Positions 17,574 to 25,060 of a DNA stretch of 64,000 nucleotides are shown here, piece after piece (positions within the stretch are counted from its first letter, which is position 1; each line of letters begins with the position of its first letter). The notes below the pieces were generated by a model that was not told where the DNA came from, did no database searches, and saw only the letters and a list, made by a program, of their open reading frames with translations. The stretch is taken from contig NC_015138.1 in assembly GCF_000176855.2 (NCBI RefSeq), positions 2,790,001-2,854,000 on the forward strand. The letters are read 5' to 3'. Position numbers and translations under genes: made by a program. Origin of the DNA: Paracidovorax avenae ATCC 19860 (GTDB lineage Bacteria; Pseudomonadota; Gammaproteobacteria; Burkholderiales; Burkholderiaceae_C).

Positions 17574-18346
17574 GCGCCGGCTCCCCCGAGTTGCTGCAGC
17601 GCGCCCTGGCGCAGCAGGGTGACGTCCGAACCCACGGTGACAAAACCGTAGCCACGTGCGGCCAGCGCCGCCAGGCCGTGGCCCGGCAGCAACGTGCCAC
17701 CGAGGGCGATCTTCGACTCGCGGCAGCGCCGCTCGGCCTCGGTCCACAGCTCGATGAACTCGGGGCTGTCGTACTCGCCGGGCCTGCCTATGCTGGCGCT
17801 CAGGTCGAGCGGGCCGATGAAGAGCAGGTCCAGGCCCTGCACGGCGGCCATCGCGGGAATGGCCTCGACGCCGCGGGCCGATTCGATCATGGCAGCCACC
17901 AGGGTGTTGCGGTCGGCGTGCGCGGCATAGGTGCCGGCGTGGGCGCCCCAGGCTGCCGCCCGCGAAACCGTGTAATGCAGTCCCCGGCGACCGAGCGGCG
18001 GGTATCGGCAGGCATCGACCAGGCGCTCGACCTGCTCGGCGGACTCGACGTTGGGCGCCAGAATCCCCTCGACGCCGGCATCGAGCAGCGGCTTGATGCG
18101 ATCCGAATCGAAGCCCGGTACCCGCGCCAGCATGGTCGGCGCGAAGGGCGCTGCAGCACGCAATTGCTCGATCGCCGTCTCCAGGCCGGAAGGCGAATGC
18201 TCCAGATCGATGATGAGCGCTTCGAGCGGCATGTCGGCCAGCACTTCGGTGACCACGGGCGAACCCATGAACAGCCAGCAGCCGGTGCAGATGCGGCCCT
18301 CTGCAAGGGACTGCAAGACACGGTTGGATTTCAGCGGAGGTGGCAT
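17570..18346 (-). CDS. HpcH/HpaI-family class II pyruvate aldolase
   Basis: The 258-residue protein shows the HpcH/HpaI barrel motifs: metal-binding Glu and Asp in MIESARGVEA and GPLDLSASIG, LIIDLEHSP near the N-terminus, and GRRGLHYTVSRAA for the GxRG loop. These enzymes perform reversible retro-aldol cleavage of 4-hydroxy-2-oxo acids to pyruvate and an aldehyde. The ATG at 18346 is preferred because AGGA lies 8 bases upstream; an ATG two codons earlier is also possible. It is followed in an overlapping operon by the RraA-like gene. The IS element lies upstream of its start. Confidence 0.85.
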   Translation of the reverse strand: MPPPLKSNRVLQSLAEGRICTGCWLFMGSPVVTEVLADMPLEALIIDLEHSPSGLETAIEQLRAAAPFAPTMLARVPGFDSDRIKPLLDAGVEGILAPNVESAEQVERLVDACRYPPLGRRGLHYTVSRAAAWGAHAGTYAAHADRNTLVAAMIESARGVEAIPAMAAVQGLDLLFIGPLDLSASIGRPGEYDSPEFIELWTEAERRCRESKIALGGTLLPGHGLAALAARGYGFVTVGSDVTLLRQGALQQLGGAGA

Positions 18347-18497
18347 AGACATAGTCCTGATGGAAGGGGGAAAGGAAATACGGCAGACGGGGGCGCCGCG
18401 TAGCCGTGGCATGCAGATTGCTTCGATGGATGGCGAAAGAAAAAAGCGTGGAGCCCCTCCTAGGGATTGCCAGCTTGTGCCCCCCGGTTCGCGGGAT

Positions 18498-18513
18498 TTA
18501 GAGCGGCTAACAC
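18498..18513. repeat. IS left end: 3-bp target duplication TTA plus terminal inverted repeat
   Basis: TTA at 18498-18500 is followed by GAGCGGCTAACAC, which is the inverted complement of the sequence at the other end of the element. The match continues with one mismatch to about 17 bp. Confidence 0.85.
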
Positions 18514-19115
18514 CACCGATCCACGAAGCGCGCGCAGATGATCGCTGCCGCCAGTTTCAATAGCGCTTCGTGGATGTCCAGCCGCCTCTCGAATCGGATG
18601 CGCAGCTTGCCGAAGCCTGCAAACCATCCGTGCGTTCTCTCCACCACCCACCGATGCCGACCCAGCCGCTCGCTGCTTTCGATGCCTCGTCTGGCAATCC
18701 GGCTGGCGATGCCCCGCTGTCTCAGGAAGACACGGCAGCGCTCATAGTCGTAGCCCTTGTCGGCGTGCAGCTTCGATGGCCTGCGACGCGGCTTGCCCTG
18801 CAGTCCCCTGACGGCTGGCAGAGCATCGATGCATTTCTCGAACATCATCGAATCGTGCCGATTCGCACCACTGACCAGCACCACCAGCGGAATGCCCCGC
18901 GCGTCTACGACGATGTGCCGCTTGGAGCCGAGTTTGCCTCTGTCCGTGGGGTTGGGCCCTGTTTCCTGGCCCCCCGGGGGCTTGGTACCGACGAGCCATC
19001 GATGCTTGCCCGGCTCCAATCGATCTGGTCGTGCTCGCGCAGGCGCACCAGCATGGCGTGGTGCAGCTTCTCCCACACCCCGGCAGCGTTCCAGTCGCGC
19101 AGCCGCCGCCAGCAC
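18507..19115 (-). CDS. IS5-family transposase, orfB (C-terminal DDE part)
   Basis: This frame supplies TGPNPTDRGKLGSKRHIVVD (first catalytic Asp region), SGANRHDSMMFEKCIDALP, LHADKGYDYERCR (second Asp) and the C-terminal RHRWVVERTHGWFAGFGKLR segment, with the catalytic Glu in VVERTHGW. It lies in the -1 frame relative to orfA and overlaps it. The active transposase is expected from a frameshift at GGGGGG (complement of 18970-18975), so the ATG-like beginning of this frame is probably not a real start. The TAG stop lies just inside the terminal repeat. Confidence 0.8.
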   Translation of the reverse strand: MLAAAARLERCRGVGEAAPRHAGAPARARPDRLEPGKHRWLVGTKPPGGQETGPNPTDRGKLGSKRHIVVDARGIPLVVLVSGANRHDSMMFEKCIDALPAVRGLQGKPRRRPSKLHADKGYDYERCRVFLRQRGIASRIARRGIESSERLGRHRWVVERTHGWFAGFGKLRIRFERRLDIHEALLKLAAAIICARFVDRWC

Positions 19116-19315
19116 GTCATGCCACTGCCAAAACCGAGTTCCTGCGGCAGGTCCTCCCAGGCGATGCCGGTGTGCAGCACGAATAGGATGCCATTGAGTG
19201 CGGCTTCATCGCTGACGGTGCGCTTGCGCGCCCCGCCTTTGGCCGAGGGCACGAAGGCCGGGATGAGCGGCTGCAGCTGTCGCCACAGTTCTTTGCTGAC
19301 GGGTCTTCTTGCCAT
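18905..19315 (-). CDS. IS5-family transposase, orfA (N-terminal part)
   Basis: From MARRPVSKELWRQLQPLIPA the frame encodes the IS5 N-terminal domain (GILFVLHTGIAWEDLPQELG, then SGMTCWRRLRDWNAAGVWEKL). It runs to SRASIDGSS, which holds the first Asp of the DDE triad, and leaves the conserved path after SVPSPRGA. The conserved sequence continues in orfB, so a -1 ribosomal frameshift at the run of six G residues joins the two parts. The start at 19315 is preferred over a longer frame beginning at 19330. Confidence 0.8.
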   Translation of the reverse strand: MARRPVSKELWRQLQPLIPAFVPSAKGGARKRTVSDEAALNGILFVLHTGIAWEDLPQELGFGSGMTCWRRLRDWNAAGVWEKLHHAMLVRLREHDQIDWSRASIDGSSVPSPRGARKQGPTPRTEANSAPSGTSS

Positions 19316-19360
19316 GAGGGCGCCAAGCATAGCTGCTTCGCGCTGGGCTATGAACAGGTC

Positions 19361-19376
19361 GTGTTAGCCGCTCTTA
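19361..19376. repeat. IS right end: terminal inverted repeat plus target duplication TTA
   Basis: GTGTTAGCCGCTC is the complement of the left end and is followed by TTA, identical to the three bases before the left end. Confidence 0.85.
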
Positions 19377-19413
19377 TTCTGCGCACCAAAGTGGTGAAAA
19401 GGCGGACAACTTG

Positions 19414-20208
19414 ATGCACGCTGAGATGAAAATCATCGAAAAACCCCTGGTCCACGACGATTCGGCCGTCAGCCTCTGCATCGACCAGACGTTTTCCGCA
19501 GCCCGCGAAATCGGATTCGATGCGGCCATCTATGATTTTTCGCCGGTCTCGATGACGCCGGAGGGTGTCTTGATGACACCCAGCGTTCTCGAATACCGGA
19601 ATATGCCGGGGCCGATGCGCAAACTCTGGGTCGAACAAGGCATGTACCAGGTCGATCCGGTGCAGGCGCTGGCCTTGCGGGGTTCGGGTGCATTTTTCTG
19701 GTCTTACCATCAGGACGAGGAATCGGTGCTCCAGCCCATGCTCGATGGTGGTGCGCGAAGCGTTTCCAGTGTTCTGACCGAATGGCGCATGACGCGTGGC
19801 GTCACAGTGCCGCTGCATATGCCGGGCAATCGTTTCGCCACCCTGACAGCCATGTGGCAGGACGATAATTTTGCGCAGAAGAAGATGTCTCTGGTGGATT
19901 CGGTGATGCGGCTGGCGTACATGGCCCATATCCTGAACGATCACTTGCTGAAGGTCTTCACGAAAATCCAGTTGACTCCCCGTGATGTCGCACTGTCCGA
20001 CAGGGAGCATGAATGTGTATTGCTGGCCGCCGAGGGCATGCCCAGCAAGCAGATTGCGGCCCGTCTGAATCGCGCAGAATCGACGATTGTTTTCCATTTG
20101 CAGTCGGCGGCACGCAAACTCGGCGGACGCAACCGTGCGCAGATGATTGCGCGGGCCGCCCATTTTGGATATTTGTCACGAAGCCCTGGTGCCCGGGCAT
20201 TGCAGTGA
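19414..20208 (+). CDS. LuxR-family solo regulator, plant-signal-binding type
   Basis: The 264-residue protein has an N-terminal autoinducer-binding domain (about 15-170) and a C-terminal LuxR helix-turn-helix (about 193-255; LSDREHECVLLAAEGMPSKQ, then AARLNRAESTIVFHLQSAAR). Acyl-homoserine-lactone receptors have Trp57 and Tyr61 (TraR numbering). Here the equivalent residues are Met68 and Trp72 (MRKLW), with the following DPV in register at Asp81. This M/W pair is the hallmark of the OryR/XccR/PsoR/PipR subgroup that answers plant compounds. No luxI is present. The ATG at 19414 has a GGCGG-like site; ATG 19426 is an alternative. An IS element ends 40 bp upstream, so its native promoter may be altered. 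Confidence 0.88.
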   Translation: MHAEMKIIEKPLVHDDSAVSLCIDQTFSAAREIGFDAAIYDFSPVSMTPEGVLMTPSVLEYRNMPGPMRKLWVEQGMYQVDPVQALALRGSGAFFWSYHQDEESVLQPMLDGGARSVSSVLTEWRMTRGVTVPLHMPGNRFATLTAMWQDDNFAQKKMSLVDSVMRLAYMAHILNDHLLKVFTKIQLTPRDVALSDREHECVLLAAEGMPSKQIAARLNRAESTIVFHLQSAARKLGGRNRAQMIARAAHFGYLSRSPGARALQ

Positions 20209-20257
20209 AAGTGAATCAGGCACCTGCCCTGATTCTTCCACGGCGGCCGCTGGAAAA

Positions 20258-20277
20258 AACTATCAGTTCTGATAGTT
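20258..20277. promoter_or_regulatory. Perfect lux-type box upstream of the lipoprotein hydrolase gene
   Basis: AACTATCAGTTCTGATAGTT is a perfect palindrome with 9-bp arms around TT. It matches the box before pip at 18 of 20 positions. It lies 49 bp behind the luxR stop and 80 bp before the ATG at 20358, so it probably controls that gene and not luxR itself. Confidence 0.75.
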
Positions 20278-20357
20278 GCTGCGGCCATGGCCTGCGCGCA
20301 GGATCGGTGTTCCGAACGCCCTCCGCAGTCCGTACTGCCAGGAATGAGAAATCAGGA

Positions 20358-21995
20358 ATGCCCGTGAAACCGTTTTTCGACGCCCCGGCCGTCATCACGG
20401 CCGCCGTGACCCTGCTGCTGAGCGCCTGCGCTCTGGCACCCCGCGCTGAACGGCAGGCGCGCATCACGCCTCCTACCGACTGCAAGGCCTGGGTGGGTGT
20501 TGACCGCAATGCAGAACTGCCCGGCTATCGCATCACCCAGGCGGACGGCCGGGCCGCCTGCGTTCCCCTGCTGCTGACGGCCCACAGGCCGCCGCCGGAT
20601 TATCGCGGCGATTATGCGGTGGACGAGTTCACCGACGAGAAGCTCAAGGCCCGCTGGTTGTCGTGCAAGGCCGATGCCGCCTGCCGAGCCCGCATCGAAA
20701 AGGACATGCAGCGCTGGCTGCCGCCCAACAAGGCCCGCGCCACGCGGGTGACCGGATGGGTCAATCCGGTCGGCAAGATCGACCCGGACGGCCCAGTGGA
20801 TCTGCGTGATATCCGCCGGCCAGCTTTCTTCGCCCGCGCACCTTATCTCGAGAGCATCGCGCAAGCCGATGCGCGAACAAGCGTCGTCGAATTCACCGTG
20901 CCGCACGATCCTCTGGAAATAAACAGACTCGGCATGACAGGTGATATCAAGCTGCGTGGCTGGTATATCGAGGGGCTGGGCGTGCCGGATGCGAATGGCG
21001 TGAGAAAACGCGCGTTGGTCATTGCAAGTGCCGGCGGTGGTGACCAGATCACCGCCATTCAGGACCCGTCGGATGTGGCTGTCACCGTCGATCCGGCGAC
21101 GGGGCGTGCGCGGTTTCAGCGTTTTCCCAATGCCACGACCGAAGGTTTTGGCATGAGGACCTGGCGCGAGCATCTCGATGCGCTGAACCGCGCCGGTTTC
21201 GATGTGCTGGCTTACGACCGGCGCGGTGAAGGACTATCGGGCGGCTTCAGCGACACCAACACGCTGGAGCAGAGTGAGGATATCTTCCGGGTGCTGGAGC
21301 AGATGGAAAACGGGGCCGGCATGCGGCTGCTGACAGCGAGCGGGGAAGAACTGGAAGGTGCCGCGGCGCGTGGCCGGCTGATGGCAGGCATGAAGGCTCG
21401 CGAGATTCCGCTGCTGCTGCTTGGATATTCCCGTGGCTCGATGACCACCGGATGGGCCATGACCAAAAATTATGCCGGCGGCTGCAGCTATGACATGCCG
21501 ACCGTCGTTTGCAGTCCAGCCAGGCATTTCGACAATATCAAAGGCGCCTTGCTCTATTCACCCTTTACCGCAGGCGCTGCTTATCTGCCCGATGCGCCAG
21601 ACCTGGCCGACCGCAACCTGTTCCTGGGCGGGATGGCGGCGGAAAACTATGTGCAGTTCTATCCGAACTCGGCCGTACTGGCGCACATGGACCGATGGCC
21701 GGCGGCGTTTTTCGCCAAGGGCCTCTGGGACCGGGCGGAATCGCTGGAAGGCACCGTGGCAGCCTATGACCGGATCCGCGGACTGAAGGAAATCGAAGTG
21801 GTCCGGGGGCCGCACCAGATATCGATCTGGCCGAAGACGGAAAGCGATCGCATACGCGATCGGATGGTCGCCTTCGCGGTCGCGGCGGTCAATGACCAGA
21901 AAACGCTCCCAGTGCCGGGCGCCAGCTGGAGCGACCTGCGCGGGCTGGTCGCCACCACGCCGGACGTCTGGGAAACCTCTTCGCAGCCGCGCTAA
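20358..21995 (+). CDS. Lipoprotein alpha/beta hydrolase of unknown substrate
   Basis: The 545-residue precursor begins MPVKPFFDAPAVITAAVTLL and continues LSAC, a lipoprotein signal with the lipidated Cys near residue 23. The region after about residue 190 has an alpha/beta-hydrolase fold with FDVLAYDRRGEGLSGG and the nucleophile elbow GYSRGSM. The putative acid is less clear and a catalytic His may be in GPHQIS. The upstream domain contains several Cys and a proline-rich loop. A perfect lux-type box lies before it, so it is a likely second target of the LuxR solo at 19414. Function could be an esterase, lactonase or peptidase at the cell surface; the sequence does not decide. Confidence 0.7.
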   Translation: MPVKPFFDAPAVITAAVTLLLSACALAPRAERQARITPPTDCKAWVGVDRNAELPGYRITQADGRAACVPLLLTAHRPPPDYRGDYAVDEFTDEKLKARWLSCKADAACRARIEKDMQRWLPPNKARATRVTGWVNPVGKIDPDGPVDLRDIRRPAFFARAPYLESIAQADARTSVVEFTVPHDPLEINRLGMTGDIKLRGWYIEGLGVPDANGVRKRALVIASAGGGDQITAIQDPSDVAVTVDPATGRARFQRFPNATTEGFGMRTWREHLDALNRAGFDVLAYDRRGEGLSGGFSDTNTLEQSEDIFRVLEQMENGAGMRLLTASGEELEGAAARGRLMAGMKAREIPLLLLGYSRGSMTTGWAMTKNYAGGCSYDMPTVVCSPARHFDNIKGALLYSPFTAGAAYLPDAPDLADRNLFLGGMAAENYVQFYPNSAVLAHMDRWPAAFFAKGLWDRAESLEGTVAAYDRIRGLKEIEVVRGPHQISIWPKTESDRIRDRMVAFAVAAVNDQKTLPVPGASWSDLRGLVATTPDVWETSSQPR

Positions 21996-22064
21996 AAACC
22001 ATCGCCGCGTCATCCCGGCATTCGCAACGCCGACCCGGGCTCCAGGTGATGTTCTGGTCACCCC

Positions 22065-23021
22065 TCACCGCTCGATGAGTGGTCGAGAGCCACGTTCGGC
22101 AGGCGCGCCATCCGTGGGCGGCACCCGCACGGCAGCCTGGGTTCCCCCTCGCCCCTCCACCACCCGGCGTGCGCAGGCCACCAGTTCCTGCACGAACGCC
22201 AGCCGCGCCGAGGAGCGCAGCCACAGCATGCCGAAGCGGCGGGACTCGCTGGCGCCGGGCAATGGCAGGCGCACGACGCTGCGGCCGTCCGGCCAGTCCA
22301 GGACCGTGTCCGGCACGACGGCCACGCCGAGGCCGCGGTCCACCATCATGGCGATGGCCACGAGCGAACTGAGCTCGAAGCGTTCCTGCGGCACGATGCC
22401 GGCCTCGCGCAGGTAGCGCTCCACCATCTGGCCGCCCCCCAAGCTGCGGTCGTAGCGGATCAGCGGCTGGGTGCGAAGCAACTCGTGCGCGTTTTGCTGG
22501 GCCAGGTGGCGCGGCGCCAGCAGGACGAGAGGCTCTTCGCGCAGCAGGGCCCAGCCGAAGGTCTTGGCCAGGGCGAAGCTGGGGTGCAGGCACACGGCGG
22601 CGTCCAGCCCGCCTTGCTGCACGGACTGGTAGAGCTGCTGGGTGGTGCCCGACTGCAGGAAGACCCGCACATGCGGCAGGCGCTGCGAGAAATCCGCCAG
22701 GATGTCCGGCAGCAGGCTGTGCAGGGCGGTGTTGATGGTGCCGATCGCGAGTTCGCCGGAGGCGCCGGCGTCGTTCACATGCGCCCTGGCCTGACCCAGT
22801 TCGCGCAGCAGGAGCGGTGCGCTGCGTGCGAGGCGGTGGCCCGCGGGGGTCGGTGCCACGGTGCGGCCCGCGCGCGCGAGCAGCGGCACCTGGAATTCGC
22901 GCTCCAGGCTGTGCATCTGCTGCGCAACGGCGGCGGCAGTGAGGTTCAGCCGGCGCGCGGCCTCCGCCATGGAGCCGGTCTCGACCACCAGCATGAAACT
23001 CTGCAAGTAGCTGGTTTCCAT
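22065..23021 (-). CDS. LysR-family transcriptional regulator
   Basis: The 318-residue protein has an N-terminal winged helix-turn-helix (SYLQSFMLVVETGSMAEAAR, then RLNLTAAAVAQQMHSLERE) and a C-terminal effector-binding domain with GELAIGTINTALHSLLPDIL and IAMMVDRGLGVAVVPD. It is divergent from the CitE-like gene at 23097, the usual layout in which a LysR protein controls the neighbouring catabolic operon. The 75 bp between the two starts are AT-rich and include ATATTGCAT-like sequences that could be its operator. The inducer is unknown, but probably an organic acid handled by the cluster. Confidence 0.88.
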   Translation of the reverse strand: METSYLQSFMLVVETGSMAEAARRLNLTAAAVAQQMHSLEREFQVPLLARAGRTVAPTPAGHRLARSAPLLLRELGQARAHVNDAGASGELAIGTINTALHSLLPDILADFSQRLPHVRVFLQSGTTQQLYQSVQQGGLDAAVCLHPSFALAKTFGWALLREEPLVLLAPRHLAQQNAHELLRTQPLIRYDRSLGGGQMVERYLREAGIVPQERFELSSLVAIAMMVDRGLGVAVVPDTVLDWPDGRSVVRLPLPGASESRRFGMLWLRSSARLAFVQELVACARRVVEGRGGTQAAVRVPPTDGAPAERGSRPLIER

Positions 23022-23096
23022 AAAGCAACATTTTCTATCTTCTGAAGAAATATTGCATGTGTTTATCCATGCTTTCCGCGGCCCAACAATAGGTGC

Positions 23097-23960
23097 ATGA
23101 GAAGCAAGCTGTTCGTTCCGGCATCGCGGCCGGAGCTGTTCCCGAAGGCCCTGCGCAGCGCGGCCGACGGCGTGTCGTTCGACCTGGAGGATGCCGTGGC
23201 CGAGGCACGCAAGGACGAGGCGCGCGCCCTGCTAGGCGACTTCCTGCAGGCGCTGGCACCGGATGGCGGCGGCAAGACCCTGGTCGTGCGCGTCAATGCG
23301 ATGGACACCCCGCATTTCGAGGTCGACATCGCCGCTTCGGTGCATCCCGGCGTGCACCTGATCAACCTCCCGAAACCGGCGAGCGCCGCCGCGGTGCAGC
23401 AGGCCGCCCAGGCCATCGCCGAGGCTGCCCGCAAACGCGGCATGGCGGACGCACCGGGCCTGCTGCTCAACATCGAGACACCCCGCGCCCTGCGCACTGC
23501 CGCGGAACTGGCCGGCGCACATCCGAGCGTGCGGGCGCTGCAATTGGGACTGGGCGATCTGTTCGAGCCCTTCGGCGTGGCCCGCCGCTGCCGTGAGGCG
23601 ATCACCCAGGCGATGTTCGCCGTGCGCATGGCGGCGGCGGAAGCCGGCATCGATGCCTACGACGGTGCCTTCGCCGACATCCAGGACACCGCGGGCTTCC
23701 AGGCCGAGGCGGAACTCTCCCGGAGCCTGGGGTTCGCGGGCAAGACCTGCATCCATCCCAGCCAGGTCGCCATGGCGAATGCGGTGTACGTGCCCTCGGC
23801 CGCCGAGCTGGACGCTGCCCGGCAGGTGCTGGAGGCCGCGCAATCCGCCGATGCCAGGGGTGTCGGCGCCTACGTGGTGAACGGGAAGATGGTGGACAAG
23901 CCCTTCGTGCTGCGGGCGCAGCGCACGGTGGAAGCCGCACGCGCCGCAGGGCTCTGCTGA
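23097..23960 (+). CDS. CitE-like CoA-ester lyase (HpcH/HpaI superfamily)
   Basis: The 287-residue protein shows CitE-family motifs: SKLFVPASRPELFPKAL, SFDLEDAVAEARKDEAR (metal and CoA region), LLLNIETPRALRTA with the metal Glu, GLGDL, and GKTCIHPSQV near the C-terminus. Such enzymes cleave 3-hydroxy acyl-CoA substrates such as citryl-, malyl- or citramalyl-CoA. The adjacent CaiB-type CoA transferase could supply the CoA ester. It is the first gene of the operon divergent from the LysR gene. The exact substrate is not visible. Confidence 0.85.
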   Translation: MRSKLFVPASRPELFPKALRSAADGVSFDLEDAVAEARKDEARALLGDFLQALAPDGGGKTLVVRVNAMDTPHFEVDIAASVHPGVHLINLPKPASAAAVQQAAQAIAEAARKRGMADAPGLLLNIETPRALRTAAELAGAHPSVRALQLGLGDLFEPFGVARRCREAITQAMFAVRMAAAEAGIDAYDGAFADIQDTAGFQAEAELSRSLGFAGKTCIHPSQVAMANAVYVPSAAELDAARQVLEAAQSADARGVGAYVVNGKMVDKPFVLRAQRTVEAARAAGLC

Positions 23961-24035
23961 CCTGCCGCGCCAGGCCGGGCCGGACGGCGGCCTGCAGGCC
24001 ATCGATACGACATAACGACACAGGAGACACACGAC

Positions 24036-25034
24036 ATGGCCCCGACGAATTCCCGCCGCGGCGCGCTGCGGCGCACCTGCACGATGGTGGCAGCCGCTGC
24101 ACTGGCTGCCACCGCCCTGCCCACATGGGCGCAAGGAAGCTACCCCAGCCGCCCCATCACCATGGTCGTGCCCTACCCGCCCGGCGGCTCCAACGACCTG
24201 TTCGCCCGGCAGGTGGCCAAGGAGATGGGCGATCTGCTGCGGCAGCCGGTGATCGTGGACAACCGGGCCGGGGCCAGCGGCACCACGGGCACCGCTTTCG
24301 TGGCCAAGGCGGCTCCCGACGGCTACACACTGGTGGCGGTGTCGTCGAGCCTCACCACCAACGCCGCGATGCAGGCCAGCCTGCCGTTCGATCCCGCCAG
24401 GGACCTGCAGCCGGTGGCGATGCTGGCCAAGGGGCCGCTGGTGGTGGCCGTGAACAACCAGTTCCCTGCCAGCAACCCCGCCGAACTGCTGAAGACCATC
24501 GCGGCGCACCCGGGCAAGTTCAACTACGCGACCTCGGGCACGGGTAGCGTGAACCATTTTGCGGCCGAACTGATGCGCTCGATGGTGCCCGGGATGGACA
24601 TCGTGCACGTGCCTTACAAGGGCCAGGGGCCCGCCGTGACGGACGTGATCGGCAACCAGGCGCAGATGCTGGTCTCCAGCGGTCCGTCGATCCTGCCGAT
24701 GGTGCGCAGCGGCAAGCTCAAGGCCGTGGGCATCACCAGCCTGGCGCCCAGCCCGATCGCGCCGGAACTGGTGCCGATGTCCACCGCGATCCCCGGCTAC
24801 CAGTTCGAGTTGTGGTGGGGCCTGCTGGCGCCGGCCGGCGTGCCGCCTGCCACCGTGGCGCTGCTGAACCAGGCCGTGAACCAGGTGCTGGCCAAGCCCG
24901 GCATCCAGGCCCAGTTCCTGCGCGAGGGCGCCATCGCCACCCCGCTGTCCCCGCAGCAGTTCGGGGCAGTGATCCGGGAGGACCTTGCGCGCTGGAAGCA
25001 ATTGGCCAAGGCCCGCAACATCGTGGCCGACTGA
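24036..25034 (+). CDS. Bug/TctC-type periplasmic substrate-binding protein
   Basis: The 332-residue precursor has an N-terminal signal (CTMVAAAALAATALPTWAQG) and the TctC signature YPSRPITMVVPYPPGGSNDL, followed by GQPVIVDNRAGA-like VIVDNRAGASGTTGT and HVPYKGQGPA. These proteins bind carboxylic acids and usually hand them to TctAB, which are not encoded here. Comamonadaceae contain many such orphan receptors. CAGGAG lies upstream of the ATG. With the downstream CoA transferase and amidohydrolase it probably captures the acid degraded by the cluster. Confidence 0.9.
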   Translation: MAPTNSRRGALRRTCTMVAAAALAATALPTWAQGSYPSRPITMVVPYPPGGSNDLFARQVAKEMGDLLRQPVIVDNRAGASGTTGTAFVAKAAPDGYTLVAVSSSLTTNAAMQASLPFDPARDLQPVAMLAKGPLVVAVNNQFPASNPAELLKTIAAHPGKFNYATSGTGSVNHFAAELMRSMVPGMDIVHVPYKGQGPAVTDVIGNQAQMLVSSGPSILPMVRSGKLKAVGITSLAPSPIAPELVPMSTAIPGYQFELWWGLLAPAGVPPATVALLNQAVNQVLAKPGIQAQFLREGAIATPLSPQQFGAVIREDLARWKQLAKARNIVAD

Positions 25035-25060
25035 CCGGCTGAACCAGGAGGATGGATTCC

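Larger units (their letters stand above)
18501..19373 (-). mobile_element. IS5-family insertion sequence, complete
   Basis: The element is 873 bp, bounded by inverted repeats GAGCGGCTAACAC (18501-18513) and GTGTTAGCCGCTC (19361-19373) and flanked by a direct TTA repeat (18498-18500 and 19374-19376). It carries two overlapping minus-strand frames for a DDE transposase of the IS5 family (IS427/IS1031-like). The intact ends and the target duplication show a recent insertion. It sits in the divergent region between the HpcH aldolase gene and the LuxR solo, only 40 bp before the luxR ATG. Confidence 0.9.
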
